DNA of 42,307 nt from Tomitella biformata AHU 1821 (GTDB lineage: Bacteria; Actinomycetota; Actinomycetes; Mycobacteriales; Mycobacteriaceae), in the NCBI RefSeq assembly GCF_000524475.1, contig NZ_BAVQ01000018.1, positions 1-42,307 of the forward strand, read 5' to 3'. Numbering within the stretch: the stretch's first letter is position 1; the number at the start of each line of letters is the position of its first letter. A program made the position numbers and the translations under genes. The notes beneath the pieces are model-generated. The model was not told where the DNA came from. It ran no database searches and saw only the letters and a list, made by a program, of their open reading frames with translations. Below are positions 8,677 through 16,863 of this stretch, piece after piece.

Positions 8677-9858
8677 GTGCTCATCACGCTGATCCTGCTC
8701 CTGGGCCTAATCGTGGGCCTGGGGCTAGGCGTCGCCGTCGGCCCGATGGTCAGGTCGCGGCTGGACGAGCGGCGCTATCTGCGCAAGGGGCCGTCCCGCA
8801 CGCAGCTGCTCTCTATGGTGATCAACGACTCGCCCACCGGCATCGCCGTCGTGGATGGGGACCGGAATATCGTGCTGCACAACCGCCGGGCCGACGAGCT
8901 GGACCTGGTGCATGAGGGTGAGCTCGACGATCGCGGCTGGGCCGCCGCGCGCCAGGTGCTCGCCGAGCGGCGCAACTTGGACTTCGACCTCGTCGGCGAG
9001 GACCGCAAGCGCGGCCGATCCCTGTCCGTGCGCGGACAGGCTCGGCTGCTCGACGCCCGCGTCGGGCGCTACGCGGTGCTGTTCGCGGACGACGACTCCG
9101 AGACTGTTCGGATGGAGTCCGCGCGCCGCGATTTCGTCGCCAATGTCAGCCATGAGCTCAAGACCCCCGTCGGTGCCATGGGCCTGCTCGCGGAGGCGCT
9201 CTTAGAGTCCGCGGACGATCCGGACACCGTCCGGTACTTCGGCCAGAAGGTGCTCAACGAGTCGCACCGCCTGGGCGCCATGGTCACAGAGCTGATCGCG
9301 CTCTCCCGCCTGCAGGGCGCGGAGAAGCTGCCCAACCTGGCGGCGGTGTCGGTCGACAACGTGATCGCCGAGGCGCTGGGCAATGCCGCATTCACCGCGG
9401 CGGCCGCCGAGATCGAGATCACCACGGACGAGCCGAGTGGGCTGGAGGTGCTCGGTGACCGCATGCTGTTGGTCACCGCGCTGACGAACCTGATCTCCAA
9501 CGCGGTGAACTACTCGCCGCTGGGCTCGCCGGTGTCGGTGAGCCGCACACTCCGCCGTCGGCACGTGCAGATCAGCGTCACCGACCACGGCATCGGCATC
9601 GCGCCGAAATACCAGCAGCGCGTGTTCGAGCGCTTCTACCGGGTCGACAAGGCCCGTTCCCGGGCCACCGGCGGCACCGGTCTGGGATTGGCCATCGTCA
9701 AACACGTGGCACTGAACCACAATGGGCGGATCCGGCTGCGTAGCAAGCCGGGTGAGGGTTCCACCTTCACCATGGAGCTGCCCGTGCACAATCCTGCCCC
9801 GGACCATCCGGATCGGGGCACGCAAAATATCGGTCAGAGCATTCTGGGGCCATCGTGA
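8677..9858 (+). CDS. senX3: Two-component sensor histidine kinase SenX3
   Basis: 393 aa, GTG start. One N-terminal membrane segment (about residues 1-23) leads to a PAS-like sensor domain (about 45-140), then the HisKA dimerisation helix with phospho-accepting His159 in FVANVSHELKTPVGAMGLL. The HATPase_c domain shows the N box NLISNAVNYSP, DHGIGI and the G box GGTGLGLAIVKH. SenX3 senses phosphate limitation and, by reports in mycobacteria, oxygen or redox state, and phosphorylates RegX3. It starts 10 bp after gpmA. The spacer to regX3 is only 31 bp and lacks the repeat units found there in M. tuberculosis. Confidence 0.95.
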   Translation: MLITLILLLGLIVGLGLGVAVGPMVRSRLDERRYLRKGPSRTQLLSMVINDSPTGIAVVDGDRNIVLHNRRADELDLVHEGELDDRGWAAARQVLAERRNLDFDLVGEDRKRGRSLSVRGQARLLDARVGRYAVLFADDDSETVRMESARRDFVANVSHELKTPVGAMGLLAEALLESADDPDTVRYFGQKVLNESHRLGAMVTELIALSRLQGAEKLPNLAAVSVDNVIAEALGNAAFTAAAAEIEITTDEPSGLEVLGDRMLLVTALTNLISNAVNYSPLGSPVSVSRTLRRRHVQISVTDHGIGIAPKYQQRVFERFYRVDKARSRATGGTGLGLAIVKHVALNHNGRIRLRSKPGEGSTFTMELPVHNPAPDHPDRGTQNIGQSILGPS

Positions 9859-9889
9859 ACTGGCCCCGGGCAATGAGAGGACATCGCTG

Positions 9890-10579
9890 GTGACCCGTGT
9901 GTTGATTGTGGAGGACGAGCCCTCGCTTGCCGAGCCGCTTGCATTCCTGCTGCGCAAGGAGGGTTTCGAGGTCGCGGTCAGCGAGGACGGGCCCTCTGCT
10001 CTCGAGTCCTTCGAGCGCTCCGGCGCCGACATCGTCCTGCTGGACCTGATGCTGCCCGGAATGAGCGGCACCGAGGTCTGCAAACAGCTGCGGCTCAAGT
10101 CGAGCGTCCCGGTGATCATGGTCACCGCGCGCGACAGCGAGATCGACAAGGTGGTGGGCCTCGAGATCGGGGCGGACGATTATGTGACCAAGCCCTATTC
10201 CGCGCGCGAGTTGATCGCCCGGATCCGGGCGGTGCTGCGCCGCGGCGTCGAGTCGCTGGACGATGACGAGATGGCCGAGATGGTGCTCAGCTGTGGGCCC
10301 GTCGAGATGGACGTCGAGCGCCACGTCGTGACCGTCTCCCGGCAGCCGGTGATGATGCCGCTCAAGGAGTTCGAGCTGCTCGAGTTCCTGCTGCGCAACG
10401 CCGGCCGGGTGCTCACCCGCCAGCAGCTCATCGAGCGGGTGTGGGGCGCGGACTATGTGGGGGACACCAAGACCCTCGACGTGCACGTCAAGCGCCTGCG
10501 CGCGAAGGTCGAGGAGGACCCGGGCAAGCCCAAGCACCTGATCACGGTGCGCGGGCTGGGCTATAAACTCGAGGACTGA
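9890..10579 (+). CDS. regX3: Response regulator RegX3
   Basis: 229 aa OmpR/PhoB-type regulator. The receiver domain has the acidic pocket Glu8-Asp9, phospho-acceptor Asp52 (LLDLMLPGMSG) and Lys101 (VTKPYS). The C-terminal winged helix includes LKEFELLEFLLRNAGRVLTR and the recognition region TLDVHVKRLRAKVE. RegX3 activates phosphate-starvation genes such as the pst and phoA types in relatives. The GTG at 9890 is preceded by GAGAGG (9875-9880) at good spacing, and places TRVLIVEDEP at the expected N-terminus. The open frame extends upstream into senX3 but is not coding there. A strong hairpin follows the gene. Confidence 0.96.
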   Translation: MTRVLIVEDEPSLAEPLAFLLRKEGFEVAVSEDGPSALESFERSGADIVLLDLMLPGMSGTEVCKQLRLKSSVPVIMVTARDSEIDKVVGLEIGADDYVTKPYSARELIARIRAVLRRGVESLDDDEMAEMVLSCGPVEMDVERHVVTVSRQPVMMPLKEFELLEFLLRNAGRVLTRQQLIERVWGADYVGDTKTLDVHVKRLRAKVEEDPGKPKHLITVRGLGYKLED

Positions 10580-10585
10580 CACTGA

Positions 10586-10631
10586 CAGGGCGCGGCCCCG
10601 GCGATCTGTAGATCGCCGGGGCCGCGCCCTG
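10586..10631. terminator. Perfect 21-bp hairpin after regX3
   Basis: Positions 10586-10606 are the exact reverse complement of 10611-10631, with a TGTA loop. The stem is very GC-rich and has no U tract, like the I-shaped terminators reported in actinobacteria. It lies between convergent regX3 and the secreted-protein gene and can serve both. Confidence 0.85.
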
Positions 10632-10653
10632 CTCGCGTTGAGGGGCTGGTCGC

Positions 10654-11166
10654 CTAGCTGGCGCCGAGGCCGACGCCGAGGCCGAGACCGCCGAGGCTGC
10701 CTGCCAGGTCGACGTTGATGTCCAGTCCAGGGCTGGAGCCGGCGCCCGCGCTGCCCAGGTCAGGCATCGACGGGATCACGATGGCACCCATGGGGGGCAG
10801 GTGGAACTCAGGCAGTGCGGGCAGCGGCGGGATGGCCGGTGGCTGCCAGCCGTCCGCCGTCACCCAGATGGTGCGCGGGCCGGCGTTGGTGACGTAGTGC
10901 ACGGTGTGCTGCCCGCCACCGTTGTCGATCTGCACGCAGGAGGAGTACACGGCGCCGTCCACGAAGCACTCGATCTTGCCGGTGGTGCCATAGGTGCTGA
11001 AGAGCAGGTTCAGATCGCCGTTCTCCGCGAACGCGCCGGGCTCGTTGAACGCGATGAACTGGTCCGTCACGTCGGTGCGGGGGTTGTCGTCGGCGTTGGC
11101 GACGGGAGCGAAGACGACGGCGGCCGCGGCGACTGCGGCGGCGGCCACGAGGGTCTTGCGAATCAT
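10654..11166 (-). CDS. Small secreted protein with glycine-rich tail, function unknown
   Basis: 170 aa. The N-terminus MIRKTLVAAAAVAAAAVV...ANADD is a clear Sec signal peptide, with likely cleavage after ANA (about residue 25). The mature part has two cysteines (KIECFVDG and SSCVQID), probably one disulfide. A short Pro-rich stretch (PPAIPPLPALPEFHLPP) follows, then a Gly/Leu-rich C-terminus ending GLGLGVGLGAS. I do not recognise a family; this cysteine-pair layout recalls small exported proteins of Mycobacteriales. The ATG at 11166 is chosen over an upstream one at 11205 because the signal peptide begins there and GGAG (minus strand) sits just upstream. It interrupts the otherwise conserved order between regX3 and ppx. 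Confidence 0.75.
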   Translation of the reverse strand: MIRKTLVAAAAVAAAAVVFAPVANADDNPRTDVTDQFIAFNEPGAFAENGDLNLLFSTYGTTGKIECFVDGAVYSSCVQIDNGGGQHTVHYVTNAGPRTIWVTADGWQPPAIPPLPALPEFHLPPMGAIVIPSMPDLGSAGAGSSPGLDINVDLAGSLGGLGLGVGLGAS

Positions 11167-11327
11167 TGTGAACTCCAAATCTTTGGTGGGGTCGACAAGG
11201 GACACGCTGACCAGCTCCCGTGGCGGCCGGCATGTCCGAGGGCAAGCGATCTGGAGCGGTCGGGAGCCGCTGGATCGATCCGTTCGGGTGAGCGAGTAAT
11301 GCCCACTGACCAGTCCATCGAGCGCAA

Positions 11328-11343
11328 TGTAATTCGCGTTACA
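11328..11343. promoter_or_regulatory. Palindrome, possible operator
   Basis: TGTAA-TTCGCG-TTACA is a perfect inverted repeat of five bases with a six-base spacer. It lies in the 251-bp gap between the secreted-protein gene and the next minus-strand gene. Its shape suits a dimeric regulator. No regulator is assigned. Confidence 0.35.
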
Positions 11344-11417
11344 ACCAGCAGACTGGGCGGCTGACCTGGGCGGGCGGCCGACTCATCAAGTGGCTCAGCG
11401 TGTTTTGCGCTGTCAGA

Positions 11418-12206
11418 TCACCCGTCGCGGCGCTGGGCCTGGGCCGTCGCGGGGTGGATGGCGATCAATCCCAGGCCCGCCCGGCGTCGGCACAGGCCCG
11501 CGAGTGCGGAGTACACATCCGCGCCCAGGAGGCCCGTGAGCTCGGGTCCGTAGGACTGCCAGACGGCTTGCGCGCCGACGTGGGCCGCGGGATCGCCGGT
11601 GCAGTACCAGTCCAGGTCCTCACCGCCGGGGCCCCAACCGCGACGGTCGTACTCGCCTACGGTCGTGACAAGTATGTCCACGCCGTCGGGTCGCTCCTCC
11701 CACTCCTGGGTGCGGCGGATCGGCAGCTGCCAGCACACGTCGGGCTTGACGTCCATGGGCAGCTGGCCGGTGCGCAGTGCCATCCGGTGCAGCGCGCACC
11801 CCGTGCCGCCCTCGAAGCCGGGCCGGTTCAGGAACACGCATGCGCCCTCGAATTTGCGGGTGCGGAGCGCGGGCTCGTCGTCCACCTCGTCCTGCTCCAG
11901 ATAGCCGTTCACACCCAGCCCCACCGACCGCAGCTGCCAATCCTCTTTCGTGAGCTGCGCCACTGCGCCGTCGAGCCGGTCCCGGTCCTCCTCGTCGGTG
12001 AGGAACGCGCCGTGTGAACAGCAGCCGTCGTCCGGGCGGTCGGCGAGTATGCCCTGGCACGCGGGAGTGCCGAAGACGCAGGTCCAATTGGACAGCAGCC
12101 AGGTCAGATCGGCGCGGACCAAGTGCAGGGGATCGGCCGGATCCGGGAACTCGATCCACTCGCGCGGAAAGTCGGGATCTACTTCGAAAGCGTCAGGGGT
12201 GGCCAC
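11418..12206 (-). CDS. Conserved cysteine-rich hypothetical protein (Rv0495c-like)
   Basis: 262 aa with the GTG at 12206. Recognisable features are [27 protein letters not shown] near the start, then a cysteine cluster: [41 protein letters not shown] and VCWQLP. This spacing suggests a metal or Fe-S centre, as in YkgJ-type zinc/iron-chelating proteins. No signal peptide is present. The neighbouring divergent gene is the ppx homologue, as with Rv0495c/Rv0496 in M. tuberculosis by recall. The frame is open to an ATG at 12272, but a -10-like TCTAAT (minus strand) sits six bases before the GTG, suggesting a leaderless transcript from 12206. Function unknown. Confidence 0.8.
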   Translation of the reverse strand: MATPDAFEVDPDFPREWIEFPDPADPLHLVRADLTWLLSNWTCVFGTPACQGILADRPDDGCCSHGAFLTDEEDRDRLDGAVAQLTKEDWQLRSVGLGVNGYLEQDEVDDEPALRTRKFEGACVFLNRPGFEGGTGCALHRMALRTGQLPMDVKPDVCWQLPIRRTQEWEERPDGVDILVTTVGEYDRRGWGPGGEDLDWYCTGDPAAHVGAQAVWQSYGPELTGLLGADVYSALAGLCRRRAGLGLIAIHPATAQAQRRDG

Positions 12207-12305
12207 AGCGGTATTAGAGCCTGTCGGTGTGCGGGGGTTCAACCCGGAGCGTGTTTGGGGTCCAGAGGTCACAGTTATGACGGTAGACCGACTAAGTTGT
12301 TCTAT

Positions 12306-13259
12306 GTGCGTCTAGGAGTGCTCGATGTCGGCAGTAACACCGTCCACCTATTGGTGGTGGACGCGCATCGTGGTGCGCACCCCACGCCAATGAGCTCCAC
12401 GAAAGTCGCGCTGCGGCTCTCCGAGCAGATGGATGAGACGGGCAGGCTGCGCGACGGCGTCGCACAGACCCTGGTCGCCACGGTTCGGGAGTTCTCCGAG
12501 ATCGCGCGCACTTCCGGATGCGGGGAGATGATGGCCTTCGCCACCTCCGCCCTGCGCGACGCCACCAACTCGGAGGACGTGCTCTGCCAGGTGCGCGCGG
12601 AGACGGGCGTGGAGCTCGACGTGCTGACCGGGGTGGATGAGGCGCGGCTGACCTTCCTGGCGGTGCGCCGCTGGTATGGCTGGAGTGCGGGCCGTATCCA
12701 GAACTTAGACATCGGCGGCGGCTCCCTGGAGCTGTGCAGCGGGGTTGACGAGGACCCTGACGTGGCGTTCTCGCTGCAACTGGGGGCCGGGCGACTTACC
12801 CGTGACTGGTTCCACGAGGACCCGCCGGGCCGCCGTCGCATAGCTGCGCTCCGAGACTGGCTGGACGCGGAGCTGGTCGAGCCGTCGAAGGCCTTGCGCG
12901 CGGCGGGCACGCCCGACTTGGCGGTGGCCTCGTCCAAGACCTTCCGCACCCTCGCCCGGCTCACCGGCGCTGCGCCGGCGAGCCACGGTCCGCGGGTGCC
13001 CCGGCAGCTCACGGCCAGCGGCCTGCGACAGCTCATCGCCTTCATCTCCCGGATGACGGCGTCCGACCGCGCGGAGCTCGAGGGCGTCAGCTCGGACCGC
13101 TCGGCGCAATTGGTGGCCGGTGCGCTGGTGGCGGAGGCGAGCATGCGATCGTTGGCGGTCGACCAAGTCCAAATTTGTCCATGGGCTTTGCGTGAGGGAT
13201 TAATTCTGCGTCGATTGGATACCGAGATGGGTGGCGAACTGTTGGTGGGCACGAGATGA
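12306..13259 (+). CDS. ppx: Exopolyphosphatase / pppGpp phosphohydrolase family protein
   Basis: 317 aa. An actin-like ATPase fold opens [19 protein letters not shown] and contains [13 protein letters not shown] (about residues 134-146), the two phosphate-binding loops of the Ppx/GppA family. Members release phosphate from polyphosphate or hydrolyse pppGpp; the single-domain length (about 310-340 aa) matches mycobacterial Ppx1, which acts on short-chain polyphosphate. The GTG at 12306 begins exactly at the conserved [12 protein letters not shown] start. A -10-like TAAGTT (12293-12298) ends seven bases before it, so the mRNA may be leaderless. It lies near senX3-regX3, itself a phosphate system. 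The stop overlaps the next gene start in ATGA. Confidence 0.9.
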   Translation: MRLGVLDVGSNTVHLLVVDAHRGAHPTPMSSTKVALRLSEQMDETGRLRDGVAQTLVATVREFSEIARTSGCGEMMAFATSALRDATNSEDVLCQVRAETGVELDVLTGVDEARLTFLAVRRWYGWSAGRIQNLDIGGGSLELCSGVDEDPDVAFSLQLGAGRLTRDWFHEDPPGRRRIAALRDWLDAELVEPSKALRAAGTPDLAVASSKTFRTLARLTGAAPASHGPRVPRQLTASGLRQLIAFISRMTASDRAELEGVSSDRSAQLVAGALVAEASMRSLAVDQVQICPWALREGLILRRLDTEMGGELLVGTR

Positions 13260-14029
13260 CTGAGAAGCCAGAGGCGGACCGCGTGATCACGGTGGCGGAA
13301 TTGCTGGCCAGGCATGGTCAGGCTTCGGGGACCGCTGGCCGCGTGCATCGTCGGCGGGCGCGTGAGGGCGGCATCTCGGTGGCCGAGCTCACGGGCGAGA
13401 TCCCCATAATCCGGGAGCCGGCGCCTGTAGCCGAGCCCGAGGCTGTCCACACCGCAGTCGAGGAGGTGCCGGATGAGGCGCTCCCGGCCGACGAGGACGC
13501 CCCGGAGGCGGCCCCAGAAGAGGCCCCAGAAGAGCCTGCAGACGAGGCCCCCGAAGAGCCTGCCGCCGATGAGCCCGCGGAGCCCCGGGCCTATTCGGCC
13601 TTGGACGCAGTCTCCGACGCCGGGCCACAGAGCCCGCGCGAGTTCGGGGCGACTTCGGCGTTCTCCTCGATGACGCCGCTCGCTGGCTCGATCATGACGA
13701 CAGCCGCCCCCACAGAGCCCGAGGCTGCCGTCGATGACGAGCCCTCGGCCGCCGTCTCCGAGAAGAGCCCGCTGCGCCAGTGGCTGGCACTGGGCGCGCA
13801 GGCCGTGGTGGGTGTCGCGGTCGGCGCGGCGCTGTTCATCGGCTTCGAGCGACTGTGGGACTCCCTCCCGTACGTGGCCCTGGTGCTCGCGCTCCTGGTC
13901 ATCCTGGCCATGGTCGCCGTTGTGCGGATCTTGCGTAAGACAGACGACATCGTCAGCATCTTGATCGCGGTGGTGGTCGGAGTCATCGTGACGATCGGCC
14001 CGCTGGCGTTCGTGCTGAGCACCACGTGA
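13256..14029 (+). CDS. Membrane protein with acidic Pro/Ala/Glu-rich region (Rv0497-like)
   Basis: 257 aa. The N-terminal 45 residues (VITVAELLARHGQ...HRRRAREGGISVAELTGEIP) form a short conserved cytoplasmic motif region. Next is a low-complexity acidic stretch, roughly residues 55-115, with repeats of PEEAPEEP type, and then a linker. Two or three membrane helices follow at about residues 180-198, 203-225 and 235-255. It is coupled to ppx by ATGA. The layout matches the conserved transmembrane protein after ppx1 in mycobacteria; function unknown. The repetitive codons of the acidic region may vary in length between strains. Confidence 0.8.
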   Translation: MTEKPEADRVITVAELLARHGQASGTAGRVHRRRAREGGISVAELTGEIPIIREPAPVAEPEAVHTAVEEVPDEALPADEDAPEAAPEEAPEEPADEAPEEPAADEPAEPRAYSALDAVSDAGPQSPREFGATSAFSSMTPLAGSIMTTAAPTEPEAAVDDEPSAAVSEKSPLRQWLALGAQAVVGVAVGAALFIGFERLWDSLPYVALVLALLVILAMVAVVRILRKTDDIVSILIAVVVGVIVTIGPLAFVLSTT

Positions 14030-14039
14030 CCAGCAGATC

Positions 14040-14885
14040 GTGAGGCGCCACAGCATCCCGGTGGGATTGTCCACCGCGTCGGTGTATCCGCAGAAGGCGG
14101 AGAGCGCCTTCCAGTTCGCCGCCGAGCTTGGCTATGACGGCATCGAGCTGATGGTCTGGGCGGAGGCCGTGAGCCAGGACGCGAAGGCCGTGCGGGCCCT
14201 CATCGAGAAGTACGACATGCCGGTGCAGGCCGTGCACGCGCCCTGCTTGCTGATCTCGCAGCGCGTCTGGGGCACCGACCCCGTCCGGCGGCTCGACAAG
14301 GCTGTGGAGATGGCTCGATCGGTCGGCGCGACCACCGTGGTGGTGCACCCGCCGTTCCGCTGGCAGCGCCCTTATGCCCGCGGGTTCGCCGAGCAGGTGG
14401 CGCGGCTCGAGGACACGACCGGCATCATCGTCGCCGTCGAGAATATGTTCCCGATGCGCGCGGACCGGCTGTTCGGCCGCAAGGAGCGCTCCATCGAGCG
14501 GATGGGCAAGCGCGGCGGACTGCCCGGGCCTGGAGTGTCCGCGTTCGCGCCCGGCTACGACCCGACGACACAGCCGCACCGCCACTTCACCCTCGACCTG
14601 TCCCACACCTCCACGGCGGGCATGGACGCGCTGGAGCTGGCAGACCGAATGGGGGCTGGCCTCGTGCACGTGCACCTCGCGGACGGGCGCGGCGCGTACG
14701 TCGACGAGCACCTGATCCCGGGCCATGGCACTCAGCCCTGCGCGGAGCTCTGCCAGCGGCTGGGCTCCAGCGGATTTGCCGGCCAGGTGGTCCTCGAGGT
14801 GAACACGCAGAATGCGCGGACTCGCGTTGAGCGAGCTAGCATGCTCGCTGAGGCATTGGCCTTCGCCCGCCAACACCTGGGTTGA
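14040..14885 (+). CDS. Sugar phosphate isomerase/epimerase family protein (TIM barrel)
   Basis: 281 aa, GTG start, 10 bp after the previous gene. This is the AP-endonuclease-2-like TIM barrel of the IolE/IolI group: VGLSTASVYPQKAESAFQFAAELGYDGIELM at the N-terminus, a metal-binding histidine in VQAVHAPC, then VVVHPPF, VAVENMFPM, LDLSHTS and VHLADG. These hold the usual His/Glu/Asp metal ligands. The substrate is unknown; the mycobacterial neighbour Rv0498 has the same family assignment. A divalent metal (Zn or Mn) is expected from the family. Confidence 0.85.
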   Translation: MRRHSIPVGLSTASVYPQKAESAFQFAAELGYDGIELMVWAEAVSQDAKAVRALIEKYDMPVQAVHAPCLLISQRVWGTDPVRRLDKAVEMARSVGATTVVVHPPFRWQRPYARGFAEQVARLEDTTGIIVAVENMFPMRADRLFGRKERSIERMGKRGGLPGPGVSAFAPGYDPTTQPHRHFTLDLSHTSTAGMDALELADRMGAGLVHVHLADGRGAYVDEHLIPGHGTQPCAELCQRLGSSGFAGQVVLEVNTQNARTRVERASMLAEALAFARQHLG

Positions 14886-14921
14886 GCGCGCCATAATCTT
14901 GATCTGAGATGGAGTAGGCAC

Positions 14922-15773
14922 ATGACCGCGTTGACCCCGCCATTTTCGGCCGCCATGGCCCTGACGAGTACGCGCCCCGGCTCCTATTGCGCGACCATCT
15001 CCCAGACGTGGACCATCGGCCCGAAGGTGCACGGCGGCACAATGCTGGCGGTGTGCGGCGCCGCTGCCCGCGCCGCGCTCGGCGCGCACACAGGGGGGCT
15101 CGACGCGGCCGTTGAGCCGGTCTCGATCAGCGCCAGCTACCTGTCCGCACCCAATCCGGGCGAGGTGCAGCTGACCACGACGGTGCGTAAGTCCGGCCGT
15201 CGCGTCTCGCTGGTGGAGGTCGAGCTGGCGCAGGGCGGACGGGTGGCCGTGCATGCGGTCGTCACTCTGGCCGTGCCCGACGACGCGGCTCCACTGCATG
15301 CGGCGGGCTCCACGCTCGCGGACCTCTCGCCGACGCCGGACGCGACGGCCGTCGAGGTTAGCTCCTCGCCCATGGGCGCCGTCATGAACCTGGCCAGCGC
15401 CTGCGAGATCTGGGCCGACGCGGCATCGGCCAAGTTCGCGAACCCCGAGAGTGTTGACGGCACGGGGGATATTCATGTCCGCATGTGGGTGCGCCCGCGC
15501 GGTGAGGCGCCGGACGCGCTGTTCGCCCTGATGGCCGGAGACGTGTCCGCGCCCGTGACCTTAAATCTGGGGCGCTTCGGCTGGGCGCCCACGATCCAGC
15601 TGACGACCTACCTGCGCGCGCTCCCAGTCGACGGCTGGCTGCGGGTGGAGGCTTCGAGCACCCTCGTCGGGCAGCGATGGTTCGAGGAGGACCACCTCGT
15701 CCTCGATGAGGCCGGGACGGTTGTGGTGCAGAGCCGCCAGCTGGCGATGGTGCCCGAGGCCGGTCCGGCCTGA
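14922..15773 (+). CDS. Thioesterase family protein (double hotdog)
   Basis: 283 aa, cytoplasmic. It has two hotdog-like halves: an N-terminal half with the long helix segment VHGGTMLAVCGAAARAAL (about residues 38-55) and ISASYLSAPNPGEVQL, and a C-terminal half with RFGWAPTIQLTTYLRALPVDGWLRVE. This is the TesB-like acyl-CoA thioesterase pattern that hydrolyses acyl-CoA. The ATG at 14922 has GGAGTA (14911-14916) in front. A TAATCT -10-like box (14894-14899) suggests a separate transcript. The exact acyl chain is not readable. It matches Rv0499 in the syntenic order. Confidence 0.82.
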   Translation: MTALTPPFSAAMALTSTRPGSYCATISQTWTIGPKVHGGTMLAVCGAAARAALGAHTGGLDAAVEPVSISASYLSAPNPGEVQLTTTVRKSGRRVSLVEVELAQGGRVAVHAVVTLAVPDDAAPLHAAGSTLADLSPTPDATAVEVSSSPMGAVMNLASACEIWADAASAKFANPESVDGTGDIHVRMWVRPRGEAPDALFALMAGDVSAPVTLNLGRFGWAPTIQLTTYLRALPVDGWLRVEASSTLVGQRWFEEDHLVLDEAGTVVVQSRQLAMVPEAGPA

Positions 15774-15835
15774 CCCGCCCGGCCCCTGGCCATCCCGACG
15801 ACGGGCTGGCCTGTCGGCGTGGCAGGCTGTTCGGC

Positions 15836-16654
15836 ATGACAAGAATTGCAGTGATCGGCGGCGGCCGAATTGGCGAGGCACTCGTGTCCGGTCTGCTGGG
15901 CGCGGACACCAAGCCCCGGGATCTGGTGATATCGGAGAAGCTGGAGTCGCGGGCGCGCCAGCTGACCACCGACTACGGCGTGCGGGTCACCGCCAGCCTC
16001 AGCGACGCGGTGGAGGGCGCGGACGTCGTGGTCATCGCGGTCAAGCCCGGCGACGTGGATGCGGTGCTGACGGAGCTCGCCGACATCCAGGAGAACAGCG
16101 ACGACGACCAGCTGTTGGTCTCGCTCGTCGCGGGCATCCCCACCGGCAAGTTCGAGAACCTGCTGCCGGCCGGCACCGCGGTGGTGCGGGTGATGCCGAA
16201 CACGCCGATGCTCGTTGGCAAGGGCGCGAGCGCAGTGTGCGGCGGCCGGTACGCGACCCCCGTGCAGCTGGAGCTCGTGGAGCAGATGCTCGACGCGGTC
16301 GGGATGGTCCGCCGGGTCAAGGAGGCCCAGATGGACGCGGTGACCGCCGTGTCCGGCTCCGGCCCCGCGTATGTGTTCCTGGCTGTCGAGGCGATGATCG
16401 ACTCGGGCGTGGCGCTGGGCCTGACCCGCACGGTCGCGACGGACCTTGCGGTGCAGACGTTCATCGGCGCCAGCGAGATGCTAGCCGAGTCGGGGGAGTC
16501 CCCTTCGGAGCTGCGGGCCGCGGTGACCTCGCCGGGCGGCACGACGGCCGCCGGGGTGCGGGTCCTCGAGCGCGAGGGGCTGCGCTCCGCCTTCTATGAG
16601 GCGATGGCAGCGGTCCGGGATCGCTCGCTCGAGCTGGGCAAACTGGTCGACTAG
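15836..16654 (+). CDS. proC: Pyrroline-5-carboxylate reductase
   Basis: 272 aa. It reduces 1-pyrroline-5-carboxylate to L-proline with NAD(P)H, the final step of proline synthesis. The Rossmann motif IAVIGGGRIGEALVSGLL is at the N-terminus, followed by VVVIAVKPGDVDAVL, RVMPNTPMLVGKGASA and the C-terminal signature region with SGSGPAYVF and TSPGGTTAAGVRVLE. The length and order of motifs are normal. It follows the thioesterase by 62 bp and precedes the small helix-turn-helix gene, as in M. tuberculosis Rv0500-Rv0500A. A T6 run at 16701-16706 lies downstream but has no convincing stem. Confidence 0.95.
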   Translation: MTRIAVIGGGRIGEALVSGLLGADTKPRDLVISEKLESRARQLTTDYGVRVTASLSDAVEGADVVVIAVKPGDVDAVLTELADIQENSDDDQLLVSLVAGIPTGKFENLLPAGTAVVRVMPNTPMLVGKGASAVCGGRYATPVQLELVEQMLDAVGMVRRVKEAQMDAVTAVSGSGPAYVFLAVEAMIDSGVALGLTRTVATDLAVQTFIGASEMLAESGESPSELRAAVTSPGGTTAAGVRVLEREGLRSAFYEAMAAVRDRSLELGKLVD

Positions 16655-16863
16655 CGGCCCTGAAGGGCCTGGACGATCGTCGAAGTCCCCGTTCTCCGGC
16701 TTTTTTCGTGAGGCCGTCGCAGGTCAGCGTGTTTCTGATTTATGGGATTGTCACACGCGTCGCAATAGCACCATCTTTACCGTTAAGGTGGGTGGAGCAC
16801 GTGCGTGTCTGGTCCGCCGGTGGGGAAGCCGGCGGCGCGACATGTGCCGGAGGAAGTGAATAA

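Noticed and set aside
12302-14074. A 590-codon open frame on the minus strand across ppx and the membrane protein gene
   Set aside because: It is antisense to two well-supported genes, has low-complexity His/Arg/Gly composition and no domain. High GC lowers stop-codon frequency in such frames.
13983-15476. A 497-codon minus-strand open frame opposite the TIM-barrel and thioesterase genes
   Set aside because: Shadow of real genes, no recognisable domain, implausible composition.
16701-16706. T6 run after proC as an intrinsic terminator
   Set aside because: The sequence before it forms only 3-6 bp stems at poor distance (GGCCCT-GA-AGGGCC is 20 bases away); not convincing.
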